Below are positions 17,512 through 25,407 of a stretch of 64,000 nt of DNA, piece after piece. The stretch spans positions 620,001-684,000 of the forward strand of contig JAEPQB010000001.1 of the NCBI GenBank assembly GCA_017640725.1, read 5' to 3'. The stretch comes from Kordiimonadaceae bacterium (GTDB taxonomy: Bacteria > Pseudomonadota > Alphaproteobacteria > Sphingomonadales > Kordiimonadaceae). The position numbers and the translations under genes are program-made. The first letter of the stretch is position 1. The number at the start of each line of letters is the position of its first letter. The notes under the pieces were generated by a model. The model saw nothing but the letters and a program-made list of their open reading frames with translations. It had not been told where the DNA came from and searched no databases.

Positions 17512-17758
17512 GGGACACCTCTTGGGATCTAAATCGGTCAAAGAACAAGTTGGGCGCGATGTATCAGATTTGTGGGGGCGATGCAACGGCGTTGGCGAAC
17601 CGGCTGACATGCCACACTTGCATGGCTCCGCTGCGCTTGAGTTTCATTATTTCGAACGCTGGCGTCGAAATTCAACAATTTTCAATCGAAACTGCAAACA
17701 CTATCTACAGGTCACGCAACAACGCAAGGCCGAACTGGCCTGGACAAGGAGATAGAAA

Positions 17759-18211
17759 ATGACTGATCAATCCCTAATTTCCCGGATCGAAGGCCTGGCA
17801 AAAGGCTCTGACATCACAGAAACCCTCGTACGCGTCGCAGCTGGCGCTTTTTTGGTGCCACACGGCGCACAAAAATTGTTTGGCTGGTTTGGCGGTTACG
17901 GCCTTGAAGCAACAGGCCAGTTCTTCGCCAACCAACTTGGCTATGCCAATGGTTACCTCGCAGCCCTTGGTGCTGGCTCGGTTGAATTTTTTGGCGGCAT
18001 CGCCCTGGCGCTTGGCCTGCTCACTCGGGCGTCAGCGTTCGCCATTACTGTTTTGCTGCTGGTGGCTTCAAGCGTGCACTTTGGCGCAGGATTTTTCTGG
18101 ACTGATGGCGGCTGGGAATACCCAATCCTTTGGGCAATTGTGGCGCTGGCGTTTGTCACTAAAGGCGGCGGTAAATACAGCCTCGATAACGCAATTGGAA
18201 TTCGTTTCTAA
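17759..18211 (+). CDS. DoxX family membrane protein
   Basis: A 150-residue protein with four hydrophobic segments. VRVAAGAFLVPHGAQKLFGWFGG is the typical DoxX N-terminal signature, followed by AALGAGSVEFFGGIALALGLLTR. DoxX-like proteins are small inner-membrane proteins associated with oxidative stress or sulfur metabolism in some organisms, with unclear chemistry. AAGGAG is 7 bases upstream of the ATG. The next two units are a peroxiredoxin-like gene and sulfite dehydrogenase, which fits a thiol/sulfur theme, though co-transcription is not shown. Confidence 0.88.
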   Translation: MTDQSLISRIEGLAKGSDITETLVRVAAGAFLVPHGAQKLFGWFGGYGLEATGQFFANQLGYANGYLAALGAGSVEFFGGIALALGLLTRASAFAITVLLLVASSVHFGAGFFWTDGGWEYPILWAIVALAFVTKGGGKYSLDNAIGIRF

Positions 18212-18234
18212 CCAGCAGTAATCATCCGAAACAT

Positions 18235-18264
18235 CCGCCTCGCAGCCTATAAGTTGCGGGGCGG
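18235..18264 (+). terminator. Candidate terminator after the doxX-like gene
   Basis: CCGCCTCGCA pairs with TGCGGGGCGG (one T-G pair) across a 10-nt loop, followed by CTTATATATTT. It is GC-rich but its U-tract is weak, so the call is moderate. Confidence 0.5.
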
Positions 18265-18365
18265 CTTATATATTTCGTTTACACGATCTTGTGACTGCCA
18301 AGTGAACGGCTTGCATGCCATAGTCCCGCGCGAGTTTATGACTAAGGTTTAGAGACCCCAAGAAC

Positions 18366-18950
18366 ATGTTCCTGAGAATTTTATCTGTTACTGCCGCCCT
18401 TATTGCTGCCACTTTTTCCGCAAGCGCAGAAGAGGCCGCCGCCATGAAAGTTGGCCCTGAAGTGGGCACAACTATTTCCCTTGATTTTGCTGGACCTGAT
18501 CAAACAGGCAGCGCCCAAAACTTTGATAGCTTTGTTGGTGAAAACGGCGCGGTCGTCGTGTTTTACCGGTCAGCCAAATGGTGCCCTTTCTGTCAGATGC
18601 AGCTTATCGACCTCAACACCAATGCTTTTGAAGCGGTAAAGGATCGTGGTTTCGGCATTGCAGCGATCAGCTACGACAAAGTACGTGACCTGGAGCGCTT
18701 CCACAAAAAATGGCGCGTCAACTTCCCGCTGATTTCTGACGAAGGCTCAGTGATGATTGATGAGCTTGGCCTGCGGAACGAAGATTATAAAGAAGGCCAT
18801 TATGCGCATGGTGTGCCCCACCCTGTTATTCTGGTTCTGGATCGCAACAAAACCGTGACCGCCAAATTGATGCGTGAAGGTTACCGGGATCGTCCAGAAC
18901 CCGAAGTGCTGATCGAGACACTTGATCAACTTACAACGTCCGGACGCTAA
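18366..18950 (+). CDS. Exported peroxiredoxin/thioredoxin-fold protein (AhpC-TSA like)
   Basis: A 194-residue periplasmic protein with a signal peptide ending near SASAEE (about residue 21). The redox motif AKWCPFCQ gives Cys73 and Cys76 in CxxC form, followed by AAISYD, the AhpC/TSA fold, and a cis-Pro region HPVILVLD. It may act as a thiol peroxidase or disulfide reductase outside the cytoplasm. The CxxC arrangement is closer to a thioredoxin-like protein than to a classical two-Cys peroxiredoxin. The SoxC-like gene follows after about 110 bp on the same strand. Confidence 0.85.
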   Translation: MFLRILSVTAALIAATFSASAEEAAAMKVGPEVGTTISLDFAGPDQTGSAQNFDSFVGENGAVVVFYRSAKWCPFCQMQLIDLNTNAFEAVKDRGFGIAAISYDKVRDLERFHKKWRVNFPLISDEGSVMIDELGLRNEDYKEGHYAHGVPHPVILVLDRNKTVTAKLMREGYRDRPEPEVLIETLDQLTTSGR

Positions 18951-19060
18951 TCACAAAATTCAACTTTCTGTGTTACAGGCAGACAAGGCCGGTAAGCTTC
19001 TTGTTTTTGCCGGATTGAGAGCATAGCATTCCTCTTAACCCCCGCGTTATGAGGAATGCC

Positions 19061-20362
19061 ATGACGGACAAAAAACCTACTTCCATTACACAGTATTACC
19101 ACGACCATCCTGACGGGCCCGAAGGTGCCGACAAAGACTTGTTTGGTCGTGTGGCGGAAAGCAATCGCCGCGGTTTCCTGCGCAACATGGGGCTGGCCGC
19201 CATGGGCACCATGGTGGGTGCTGCCATCCCTTTCCACCGCAACATGCCATCGGGATTGATACCGGCGGCGCTTGCGCAAGCAACAATTGAAGGCACTAAG
19301 TCCGGCATTCGCATCCTCAATGACCGGCCCTTCAATGCCGAAACGCCTGCGCACCTTTTGGATGAAGACGTCACCTCTAACAGCCGCCATTTTGTGCGCA
19401 ACAACGGTTTGATGCCAACAGATATGGATGCTGACACTTGGCAACTGACCATTGATGGTTTGGTCGACAAGCCGCTTACCCTTTCCATTGCGGACTTAAA
19501 GCGCGATTTTGAAGTTGTGAGCCAGCAACTGGTTATTGAGTGCGGCGGCAATGGCCGCGCCATGTTCAACCCGCCTGCTCGCGGCAACCAATGGACCCAC
19601 GGTGCTGTTGGGTGTTCGGAATGGACGGGCGTGCGCCTGCGCGATGTCCTAAATGCAGCAGGCGTGCAGGACACTGTGATTTACACGGCCCACGAGGGTG
19701 CAGACATCCACTTGTCCGGCAAAGCAGACAAAATGCCAATTTCGCGCGGCATGCCAATCGCCAAAGCCATGGACGACGCCAACCTGATTGCCTTCGGCCA
19801 GAATGGCGGGGATATCAATCCCATGAACGGCGCCCCACTGAGGCTTGTTGTGCCAGGTTGGCCTGGCAGCTGTTCCCAAAAATGGCTCACACGCATCTGG
19901 CTCCGTGACCAAGTTCATGATGGGCCCAAGATGACAGGTACCTCTTATCGTGTGCCAAAATACCCTGTTGCACCAGGAACCAAGGTACCGACCGAAGACT
20001 TTGAGATTATTGAAGCCATGCCTGTAAAGTCCCTGATCACATCGCCTGAAACAGGCATTGAGGGCGCACCGCGCAGCTTTGAAGTTCGCGGGCATGCTTG
20101 GGCGGGGGACACCACAGTGGATTTTGTTGATGTGTCGTACGATTTTGGGGCCACCTGGCAACGTGCAGAGCTTTCTGCACCGGCGAACAAAGGTGCATGG
20201 CAACGCTGGCGCACCACTGTTGAGTTGCCTGAGGCGGGATACTATGAGATTTGGGCGCGAGCGACGGACGCCAACGGTGTTTCGCAGCCGTTTGCTATTG
20301 ACTGGAATCCGAAAGGCTATTTGAACAACAGTTTCCACCGCGTCGCCGTGACCGTTGCCTGA
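19061..20362 (+). CDS. Sulfite dehydrogenase molybdopterin subunit (SorA/SoxC type)
   Basis: A 433-residue periplasmic molybdoenzyme oxidising sulfite to sulfate. A Tat signal NRRGFLRNMGLAAMG lies near residues 40-55. The catalytic Cys161 is in VIECGGNGRAMF, the sulfite-oxidase fold motif, with WTHGAVGCSEWTGVRLRDVL next and a C-terminal immunoglobulin-like dimerisation domain (from about 325). I choose the ATG at 19061 because GAGGA lies 6 bases upstream; an ATG at 19049 is possible. A diheme cytochrome gene starts 15 bp downstream and is the likely electron acceptor, giving a SorAB-like enzyme. No other sox genes are present. Confidence 0.92.
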   Translation: MTDKKPTSITQYYHDHPDGPEGADKDLFGRVAESNRRGFLRNMGLAAMGTMVGAAIPFHRNMPSGLIPAALAQATIEGTKSGIRILNDRPFNAETPAHLLDEDVTSNSRHFVRNNGLMPTDMDADTWQLTIDGLVDKPLTLSIADLKRDFEVVSQQLVIECGGNGRAMFNPPARGNQWTHGAVGCSEWTGVRLRDVLNAAGVQDTVIYTAHEGADIHLSGKADKMPISRGMPIAKAMDDANLIAFGQNGGDINPMNGAPLRLVVPGWPGSCSQKWLTRIWLRDQVHDGPKMTGTSYRVPKYPVAPGTKVPTEDFEIIEAMPVKSLITSPETGIEGAPRSFEVRGHAWAGDTTVDFVDVSYDFGATWQRAELSAPANKGAWQRWRTTVELPEAGYYEIWARATDANGVSQPFAIDWNPKGYLNNSFHRVAVTVA

Positions 20363-20377
20363 GTATTGAGTTAGACC

Positions 20378-21019
20378 ATGATGAAATCACTTCTGGCAAT
20401 TCTGGTTGCCACCACCTTGAGCCTTCCAACAGTTGCGCAAGATGATGCCAAAGCGGAGCGCTTGTTTCGCCGTTGCGCGGCGTGCCACACCCTGGATGAA
20501 GGCGGTCGTAACCGCGTCGGCCCCAACCTCTTTGGCGTGTTTGACCGCGACATCGCGAGCCGCGATGACTTCAGATACAGCGATGCGTTGCTTTCTCTAG
20601 AAGGACGGTGGAACGATGACGCCATAAACCAGTATCTTCTCTCGCCGCGCACTTACGCGCGCGGCACCAAAATGGCATTTGCCGGCATTCGCAAAACCGA
20701 AGACCGACTTCTTCTGATTGATTGGTTGAAACGCAAAACAGCAAGTGCATCCGAAGCCACACCGGCAGTCGCCAATGACCCCGACCTCGCTTTGTTGCCT
20801 GATGGGCCTGGTAAGCAGGAAACTTTTGATGGGTGCGCCAGCTGTCACTCGATCAAGCTTGTGGTGCAGCAAGGCCTTGATGAAGATGGCTGGGCGGAAG
20901 TGATTGAATGGATGGTCGACGAGCAGGGCATGGACCCGCTGGATGGCGACCTTGCACAAACAATAACTGATTATCTTGCGACCCACTTTGGGGTCGATCG
21001 CCCCAATTTCCGTCAGTAG
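20378..21019 (+). CDS. Diheme cytochrome c, sulfite dehydrogenase partner (SorB/SoxD-like)
   Basis: A 213-residue exported cytochrome. A signal peptide ends near residue 20. A class I cytochrome c domain follows with heme motif CAACH (33-37) and NRVGPNLFGVF, then a second heme motif CASCH starting at Cys153. The second domain (ASCHSIKLVVQQGL, WAEVIEWMVDEQGM) resembles the SorB/SoxD-type heme domain. It should accept electrons from the molybdoprotein encoded just upstream and pass them to the respiratory chain. Confidence 0.9.
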   Translation: MMKSLLAILVATTLSLPTVAQDDAKAERLFRRCAACHTLDEGGRNRVGPNLFGVFDRDIASRDDFRYSDALLSLEGRWNDDAINQYLLSPRTYARGTKMAFAGIRKTEDRLLLIDWLKRKTASASEATPAVANDPDLALLPDGPGKQETFDGCASCHSIKLVVQQGLDEDGWAEVIEWMVDEQGMDPLDGDLAQTITDYLATHFGVDRPNFRQ

Positions 21020-21029
21020 CCCGAAGAGA

Positions 21030-21674
21030 TTAAAGGTTGTCCAAGGCTTTGGCGAAGGCTTCAACGGCCTTCACGGGGCCGTCTTTGTAGCTCCATACGC
21101 CTGAACAGACGGCGATAAAGTGCGCACCTGCTTGCGCCACTTCCCGGCAGTTTTCAACAGTGATACCACCAATCGCAACACACGGAATTTCAGTCACCTC
21201 ATCCCAAGCCGTGAGGACGTCCAACTCAGGCCGGAATTCGGTTTCTTTTGTGCTGGTTGGAAAAAACGCCCCAAAAGCAACATAGTCGGCACCCGCCTCA
21301 CCAGCCTCGTACGCCAGGTGTGTGCTGTCATGGCACGTAACACCAATGTCCTTGTCGTGGCCCAACAGGGTACGCACGGTTCGTACGTCGCCGTCATGCT
21401 GACCGATGTGCACACCGTCCGCATTGACCTCCGCTGCCAGGTCTGCACGGTCGTTTAAAATGAAAGCGACCTCATGTTTATGGCATACAGTCATCAAGGC
21501 ATCGGCTGAGCTCTTGATCACTTCATCTGTCGAGTTCTTTAAACGCAGCTGCACACAAGCCACGTTTCCAGTTGCCAGAACTTCGTCGAGCATTGACGCG
21601 AAGGCAGACAGATCGTCGATTTGTGGCGGTGTGATCAGATACAGTTCACACACATGTTGGTTTTCAGCGGCCAT
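21030..21674 (-). CDS. thiE: Thiamine-phosphate synthase ThiE
   Basis: A 214-residue TIM-barrel enzyme joining HMP-PP and thiazole phosphate. Motifs include CVQLRLK, FILNDRADLAAEVNADGVHIGQHD (diphosphate-binding region), YVAFGAFFPTSTK and CVAIGGITVENC. The ATG at 21674 has GGGGA upstream; a longer frame adds 8 residues. It follows fba on the same strand after 85 bp and seems to share its transcript. I see no TPP riboswitch in that short gap. The 3' end converges on the cytochrome gene, leaving a 10-bp gap. Confidence 0.9.
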   Translation of the reverse strand: MAAENQHVCELYLITPPQIDDLSAFASMLDEVLATGNVACVQLRLKNSTDEVIKSSADALMTVCHKHEVAFILNDRADLAAEVNADGVHIGQHDGDVRTVRTLLGHDKDIGVTCHDSTHLAYEAGEAGADYVAFGAFFPTSTKETEFRPELDVLTAWDEVTEIPCVAIGGITVENCREVAQAGAHFIAVCSGVWSYKDGPVKAVEAFAKALDNL

Positions 21675-21748
21675 AGAAAAATCCCCTTTGGGCAACACCC
21701 ACAGGTTTAAGCTTATGCCTCAAATTGCTCAATATGAACAGCGGCGTT

Positions 21749-21771
21749 GTCGCTGGGTTTTATCCAGCGAC
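21749..21771. other. Hairpin spanning the fba stop codon
   Basis: GTCGCTGG at 21749-21756 and CCAGCGAC at 21764-21771 form a perfect 8-bp stem with a 7-nt loop. The fba stop codon (21760-21762) lies inside the loop. There is no U-tract, so it is not a simple terminator; it could affect termination, RNA processing or thiE expression. Confidence 0.5.
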
Positions 21772-22821
21772 GGTACGACCTTTCGATTTTAGATCAACAA
21801 AGGCTTCATCAAGGCGCGACACCATTGATTGCTCCGCCGCGCGTAGCCAGACACGAGGGTCATATTGCTTTTTGTAAGGCGTTCCATCGTCGGGGTGAAC
21901 CTGCCACTTGAAGGCATTCTGGTTCTCGTTGACATAAGTGCCAACTGCTTCCGCGAAGGCAAATTGCGTGTCGGTATCAATGTTCATCTTGAACACACCG
22001 TACTCGAGTGCCTCTTCAATTTTTGCCTTCTCAGAGCCAGACCCACCATGGAAAACAAAATGCAGTGGATTTGCTGAAGTGCTGCGCTCTTTCTCGACCA
22101 TTGCTTGTGAAGCCTGCAGAATTTCTGGGCGCAGCTTCACATTGCCCGGCTTGTATACGCCGTGCACATTGCCAAACGATGCAGCCACTGAGAAATGACC
22201 GAGCGGTGTCAGCAGGTCGTAGGCCTGGAGAACATCTTCCGGCTGGGTGTACAGGCTTGGGTTTTCAAAGTCGTCGTCAACATCAGAGCCAACACCGTCT
22301 TCTTCACCGCCGGTTACGCCAAGTTCAATCTCGAGGCTCATGCCCAGCGGCGTCATTTCTTTTAGTACTCGCGCACAGGTCTCAAGGTTGTCACCGATTG
22401 GCTCTTCCGAAAGGTCAAGCATGTGCGAGCTATAGAGCGGTACGCCTTCGCGCTTGATATTCTGGCGGCTTTCTTCAACCAGTGCTTCCACCCATGGCAC
22501 CAATTTGCGATTGGCATGGTCAGTGTGCAGCACCACGCAAATGCCGTAATGCTCCGCAAGCAATTGTACGTGCTTAGCGGCTGACACGGCGCCCAGCACC
22601 TTGGCACGAAACGCATCTTCCATGCCTTTTCCAGCATAGAATTGCGCGCCACTGTTAGAAAATTGAATGATGACGTCAGACCTGTTTTTGGCCGCCGCTT
22701 CCATCACGGCGTTTAGGGAGCTTGTGCCCACGACATTTACCGCCGGAAGGGCATAGCCGCCTTCTTTGCAAGCTTCGACTAGTTTTGCGTAATCATCGCC
22801 AAAAACGACACCTGGTTTCAT
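21760..22821 (-). CDS. fba: Class II fructose-bisphosphate aldolase
   Basis: A 353-residue zinc aldolase of the FbaA (class IIA) type that interconverts fructose-1,6-bisphosphate with GAP and DHAP. Recognised motifs are ALPAVNVVGTSSLNAVMEAA, VVLHTDHANRKL (zinc ligands), YSSHMLDLSEEPI, ELGVTGGEEDGV, and FVFHGGSGS. It also serves gluconeogenesis or the Calvin cycle. The gene stands between pgk upstream and thiE downstream, and has its own likely promoter at 22917-22945. Confidence 0.95.
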   Translation of the reverse strand: MKPGVVFGDDYAKLVEACKEGGYALPAVNVVGTSSLNAVMEAAAKNRSDVIIQFSNSGAQFYAGKGMEDAFRAKVLGAVSAAKHVQLLAEHYGICVVLHTDHANRKLVPWVEALVEESRQNIKREGVPLYSSHMLDLSEEPIGDNLETCARVLKEMTPLGMSLEIELGVTGGEEDGVGSDVDDDFENPSLYTQPEDVLQAYDLLTPLGHFSVAASFGNVHGVYKPGNVKLRPEILQASQAMVEKERSTSANPLHFVFHGGSGSEKAKIEEALEYGVFKMNIDTDTQFAFAEAVGTYVNENQNAFKWQVHPDDGTPYKKQYDPRVWLRAAEQSMVSRLDEAFVDLKSKGRTVAG

Positions 22822-22916
22822 TTTCTTCCCCGATCCGGCCGCCGCGCGCTGCCGGTAAAATTAGTTGGACCCAGTCGCCGGTCAGCCCCTTCAGACACGC
22901 CGCCGCGACAGCCCCT

Positions 22917-22945
22917 TAGTTAGCGCGCAAAGGCGCAATAGGCAA
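22917..22945 (-). promoter_or_regulatory. Candidate promoter of fba
   Basis: On the minus strand TTGCCT (22945-22940), a 17-bp spacer and TAACTA (22922-22917) lie 96 bp upstream of the fba start, between the pgk terminator and fba. The match is good to sigma-70 type consensus but was found by eye. Confidence 0.45.
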
Positions 22946-23060
22946 TCAAATCGGGGCAAATTCTACTGTTTTCATAGACATTTAACGGAAAAGACGTGAC
23001 CGCACCAAATGACAGCGCTGACATTTAGAATGAGGTAAATCGAACCGGATTATCAGGGAG

Positions 23061-23092
23061 AAAAAAAGCCCCAGATCAAGCGACCTGAGGCT
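23061..23092 (-). terminator. Intrinsic terminator of pgk
   Basis: On the minus strand an 8-bp stem AGCCTCAG/CTGGGGCT (one T-G pair) is followed by seven T. It lies 23 bp after the pgk stop and separates gap-pgk from fba-thiE. Confidence 0.9.
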
Positions 23093-23114
23093 GTCGATTC
23101 GACGGTTCGAAAAC

Positions 23115-24278
23115 CTATTCGAGCGCAGCCACACCAGGCAGCTCACGACCTTCCATCCACTCCAGGAACGCACCACCTGCCGTCGAAATGTGTGTGAATT
23201 TGTCTTTCACACCGGCGTGCGCCAGCGCTGCCACCGTGTCACCACCACCAGCGACCGTCAGAAGTTTGCCTTGCTCGGTTAACGCGCCGGCCGCCTTTGC
23301 AAGCGCCACCGTCGCCATATCAAAGGGTTCCATTTCAAATGCACCCATGGGGCCGTTCCACACAAGTGTCTTACAATCAGCAAGTACTTCAGACAGAACG
23401 GCCACAGACGCTGGGCCTGCATCCAATATCATCTCATCACCAGACACTTCATCGGCCGCCTTGGTCTCGTTTGCAGCGTGGGCCTTAAACTCTGTTGCCA
23501 CCACTACATCCGTGGGCAGGTGAACCTGGCAACCCGCTTTATTGGCATTTTCGAGGATCTTGAGCGCAGTATCCTTGAGATCGTTTTCGCACAAGCTCGC
23601 ACCCACATTATGGCCCTGTGCATACAAGAATGTGTTGGCCATACCGCCGCCGATAATCAGGTGATCCACTTTTTCTACGAGGTTTTCCAGCACTGCGAGT
23701 TTTGACGACACCTTGGCGCCGCCCACAACTGCTACAACGGGCCGTACAGGCTCGCCCAGCGCGTTACCCAGCGCCTCAAGCTCAGCGCCCATGGTTTCCC
23801 CAGCGGCTGAAGGCATCAGTTTTGCAACAGCTTCAGTTGAAGCATGCGCTCTGTGCGCTGCAGAAAAAGCGTCATTAACATAAACGTCGCCAAGCGCAGC
23901 AAATTTGGCTGCCAGTTCAGGGTCATTCTTTTCTTCACCTGGGAAGAAACGTGTGTTTTCCATCACCACCACTTCACTGGCAGGAAGGTCCTCACCGAGC
24001 TCTGCAAAGCCAACATGGCGGCCAAGAACATTCGCGAGCGCAGTCACCACCGGCTTCAGGCTCATCTCTGGCACAACCTGACCTTTTGGCCGGCCGAAAT
24101 GGGCCAGCAACACGGAGCGCCCGCCCGCCGCCGCAATAGCATCGACGGTCGGTTTCACAGCTTTGAGCCGTGTATCATCGGTCACAACACCATCCGCCAT
24201 CGGCACATTTAGATCTACGCGCACAACCGCAGTTTTGCCGGTCAAATCGCCAAGGTCTGAGATTCTTTTGAATGCCAT
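23115..24278 (-). CDS. pgk: Phosphoglycerate kinase
   Basis: A 387-residue monomeric kinase transferring phosphate between 1,3-bisphosphoglycerate and ADP. The N-domain motif [13 protein letters not shown], the substrate-binding [11 protein letters not shown], the hinge, and the C-domain nucleotide motifs NGPMGAFE and [12 protein letters not shown] are present, at the expected length. It lies downstream of gap with a terminator-like hairpin in between, so it may be transcribed both with gap and at a reduced level. Confidence 0.97.
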   Translation of the reverse strand: MAFKRISDLGDLTGKTAVVRVDLNVPMADGVVTDDTRLKAVKPTVDAIAAAGGRSVLLAHFGRPKGQVVPEMSLKPVVTALANVLGRHVGFAELGEDLPASEVVVMENTRFFPGEEKNDPELAAKFAALGDVYVNDAFSAAHRAHASTEAVAKLMPSAAGETMGAELEALGNALGEPVRPVVAVVGGAKVSSKLAVLENLVEKVDHLIIGGGMANTFLYAQGHNVGASLCENDLKDTALKILENANKAGCQVHLPTDVVVATEFKAHAANETKAADEVSGDEMILDAGPASVAVLSEVLADCKTLVWNGPMGAFEMEPFDMATVALAKAAGALTEQGKLLTVAGGGDTVAALAHAGVKDKFTHISTAGGAFLEWMEGRELPGVAALE

Positions 24279-24295
24279 TTTACTATCCTAAAACG

Positions 24296-24322
24296 AAAAA
24301 GGGCGGCCCACCAAGACCGCCC
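24296..24322 (-). terminator. Intrinsic terminator between gap and pgk
   Basis: On the minus strand GGGCGG pairs with CCGCCC across a 10-nt loop and is followed by TTTTT. It lies 24 bp after the gap stop and 17 bp before the pgk start. It may act as an attenuator that sets the gap to pgk ratio. Confidence 0.8.
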
Positions 24323-24346
24323 AAATTTAAGCTTATTCCAAATCGA

Positions 24347-25354
24347 TTAGCCGAGCTTCGCCATCGCAACCGCAGTATCTGACATGCGATTGGAGAAGCC
24401 CCATTCGTTGTCGTACCAAGTCAGGATACGCACGAACTTGCCGTCGATAACCTTGGTTTGGCTCGCGTCAAACGTTGAGCTGTTCGGATTGTGGTTAAAG
24501 TCGATTGAAACCGCTGGCATGTCCTCAAAACCGAGCACACCTTTGAGGCCACCTTCTGCAGCGGCCTGAATGGCAGCGTTGATTTCTTCTGCTGTTGTGT
24601 CACGGCCCGCATCAAACTTCAGGTCCACCATGGAAACATTCGGTGTTGGCACACGAACGGCAGAGCCATCGAGCTTGCCCGCCAGTTCAGGCAGCACCAA
24701 ACCAACCGCTTTGGCCGCACCAGTGGATGTTGGGATCATCGAGAGCGCTGCTGCACGCGCGCGGCGTGGGTCTTTGTGCAGCGTATCAAGTACTGGCTGA
24801 TCGCCTGTGTAAGCGTGCACAGTCGTCATGTAGCCACGCTCAATGCCCACCAGGTCATTCAATACTTTTGCAACCGGTGACAAGCAGTTTGTTGTGCATG
24901 ATGCATTAGACACCACTTTATCGTCTGGCGTCAGCGTGTCGTGGTTCACGCCATATACGATTGTTTTGTCGGCCTCTGCGCCCGGTGCGGAAATCAGAAC
25001 TTTCTTTGCGCCTGCGGTCAGGTGCATTGCGGCTTTGTCGCGCGCGGTGAAAATGCCCGTGCATTCCATTGCGACATCAACGTTTTCTTCGCCCCATGGC
25101 AGCTCTTCAGGATTGCGGATGGCGGTTACGCGGATCGCGTCACCATTCACAACCATTTTGTCGCCTTCAACAGACACTTCACCCGGAAACGGGCCGTGCA
25201 CGCTGTCGCGCTTCAAAAGGTACGCGTTCATTTCCGCGTCGCCCAGGTCATTAATCGCTACAACTTTAATGTCTGTGCGGCCGCTTTCATAAATGGCGCG
25301 CAGCACGTTTCGTCCAATGCGACCAAATCCGTTAATTGAAACTCTGACTGTCAT
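24347..25354 (-). CDS. gap: Glyceraldehyde-3-phosphate dehydrogenase, type I
   Basis: A 335-residue NAD(P)-dependent enzyme. [17 protein letters not shown] is the dinucleotide-binding start and [10 protein letters not shown] near residue 150 holds the catalytic Cys; [14 protein letters not shown] and [12 protein letters not shown] complete the signatures. The ATG at 25354 has AGGAG upstream; the frame extends 5 codons further. It follows tkt on the same strand, after 53 bp. The cofactor preference is not evident by eye. Confidence 0.97.
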   Translation of the reverse strand: MTVRVSINGFGRIGRNVLRAIYESGRTDIKVVAINDLGDAEMNAYLLKRDSVHGPFPGEVSVEGDKMVVNGDAIRVTAIRNPEELPWGEENVDVAMECTGIFTARDKAAMHLTAGAKKVLISAPGAEADKTIVYGVNHDTLTPDDKVVSNASCTTNCLSPVAKVLNDLVGIERGYMTTVHAYTGDQPVLDTLHKDPRRARAAALSMIPTSTGAAKAVGLVLPELAGKLDGSAVRVPTPNVSMVDLKFDAGRDTTAEEINAAIQAAAEGGLKGVLGFEDMPAVSIDFNHNPNSSTFDASQTKVIDGKFVRILTWYDNEWGFSNRMSDTAVAMAKLG

Positions 25355-25407
25355 GGAGGTTCTCCTCAAAAGTAAAATTTGCGGGGCCTAAGCCTCGCGA
25401 GAATTCC

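Noticed and set aside
17550-17762. Short frames in the efp/doxX divergent region
   Set aside because: They overlap the promoter region and end in the doxX start, with poor starts and no motif.
19649-20338. 229-codon open frame antisense to the sulfite dehydrogenase gene
   Set aside because: Shadow of a conserved molybdoenzyme gene.
21675-21759. TPP riboswitch ahead of thiE
   Set aside because: The fba-thiE gap is only 85 bp and lacks the conserved CUGAGA-type core I would expect.
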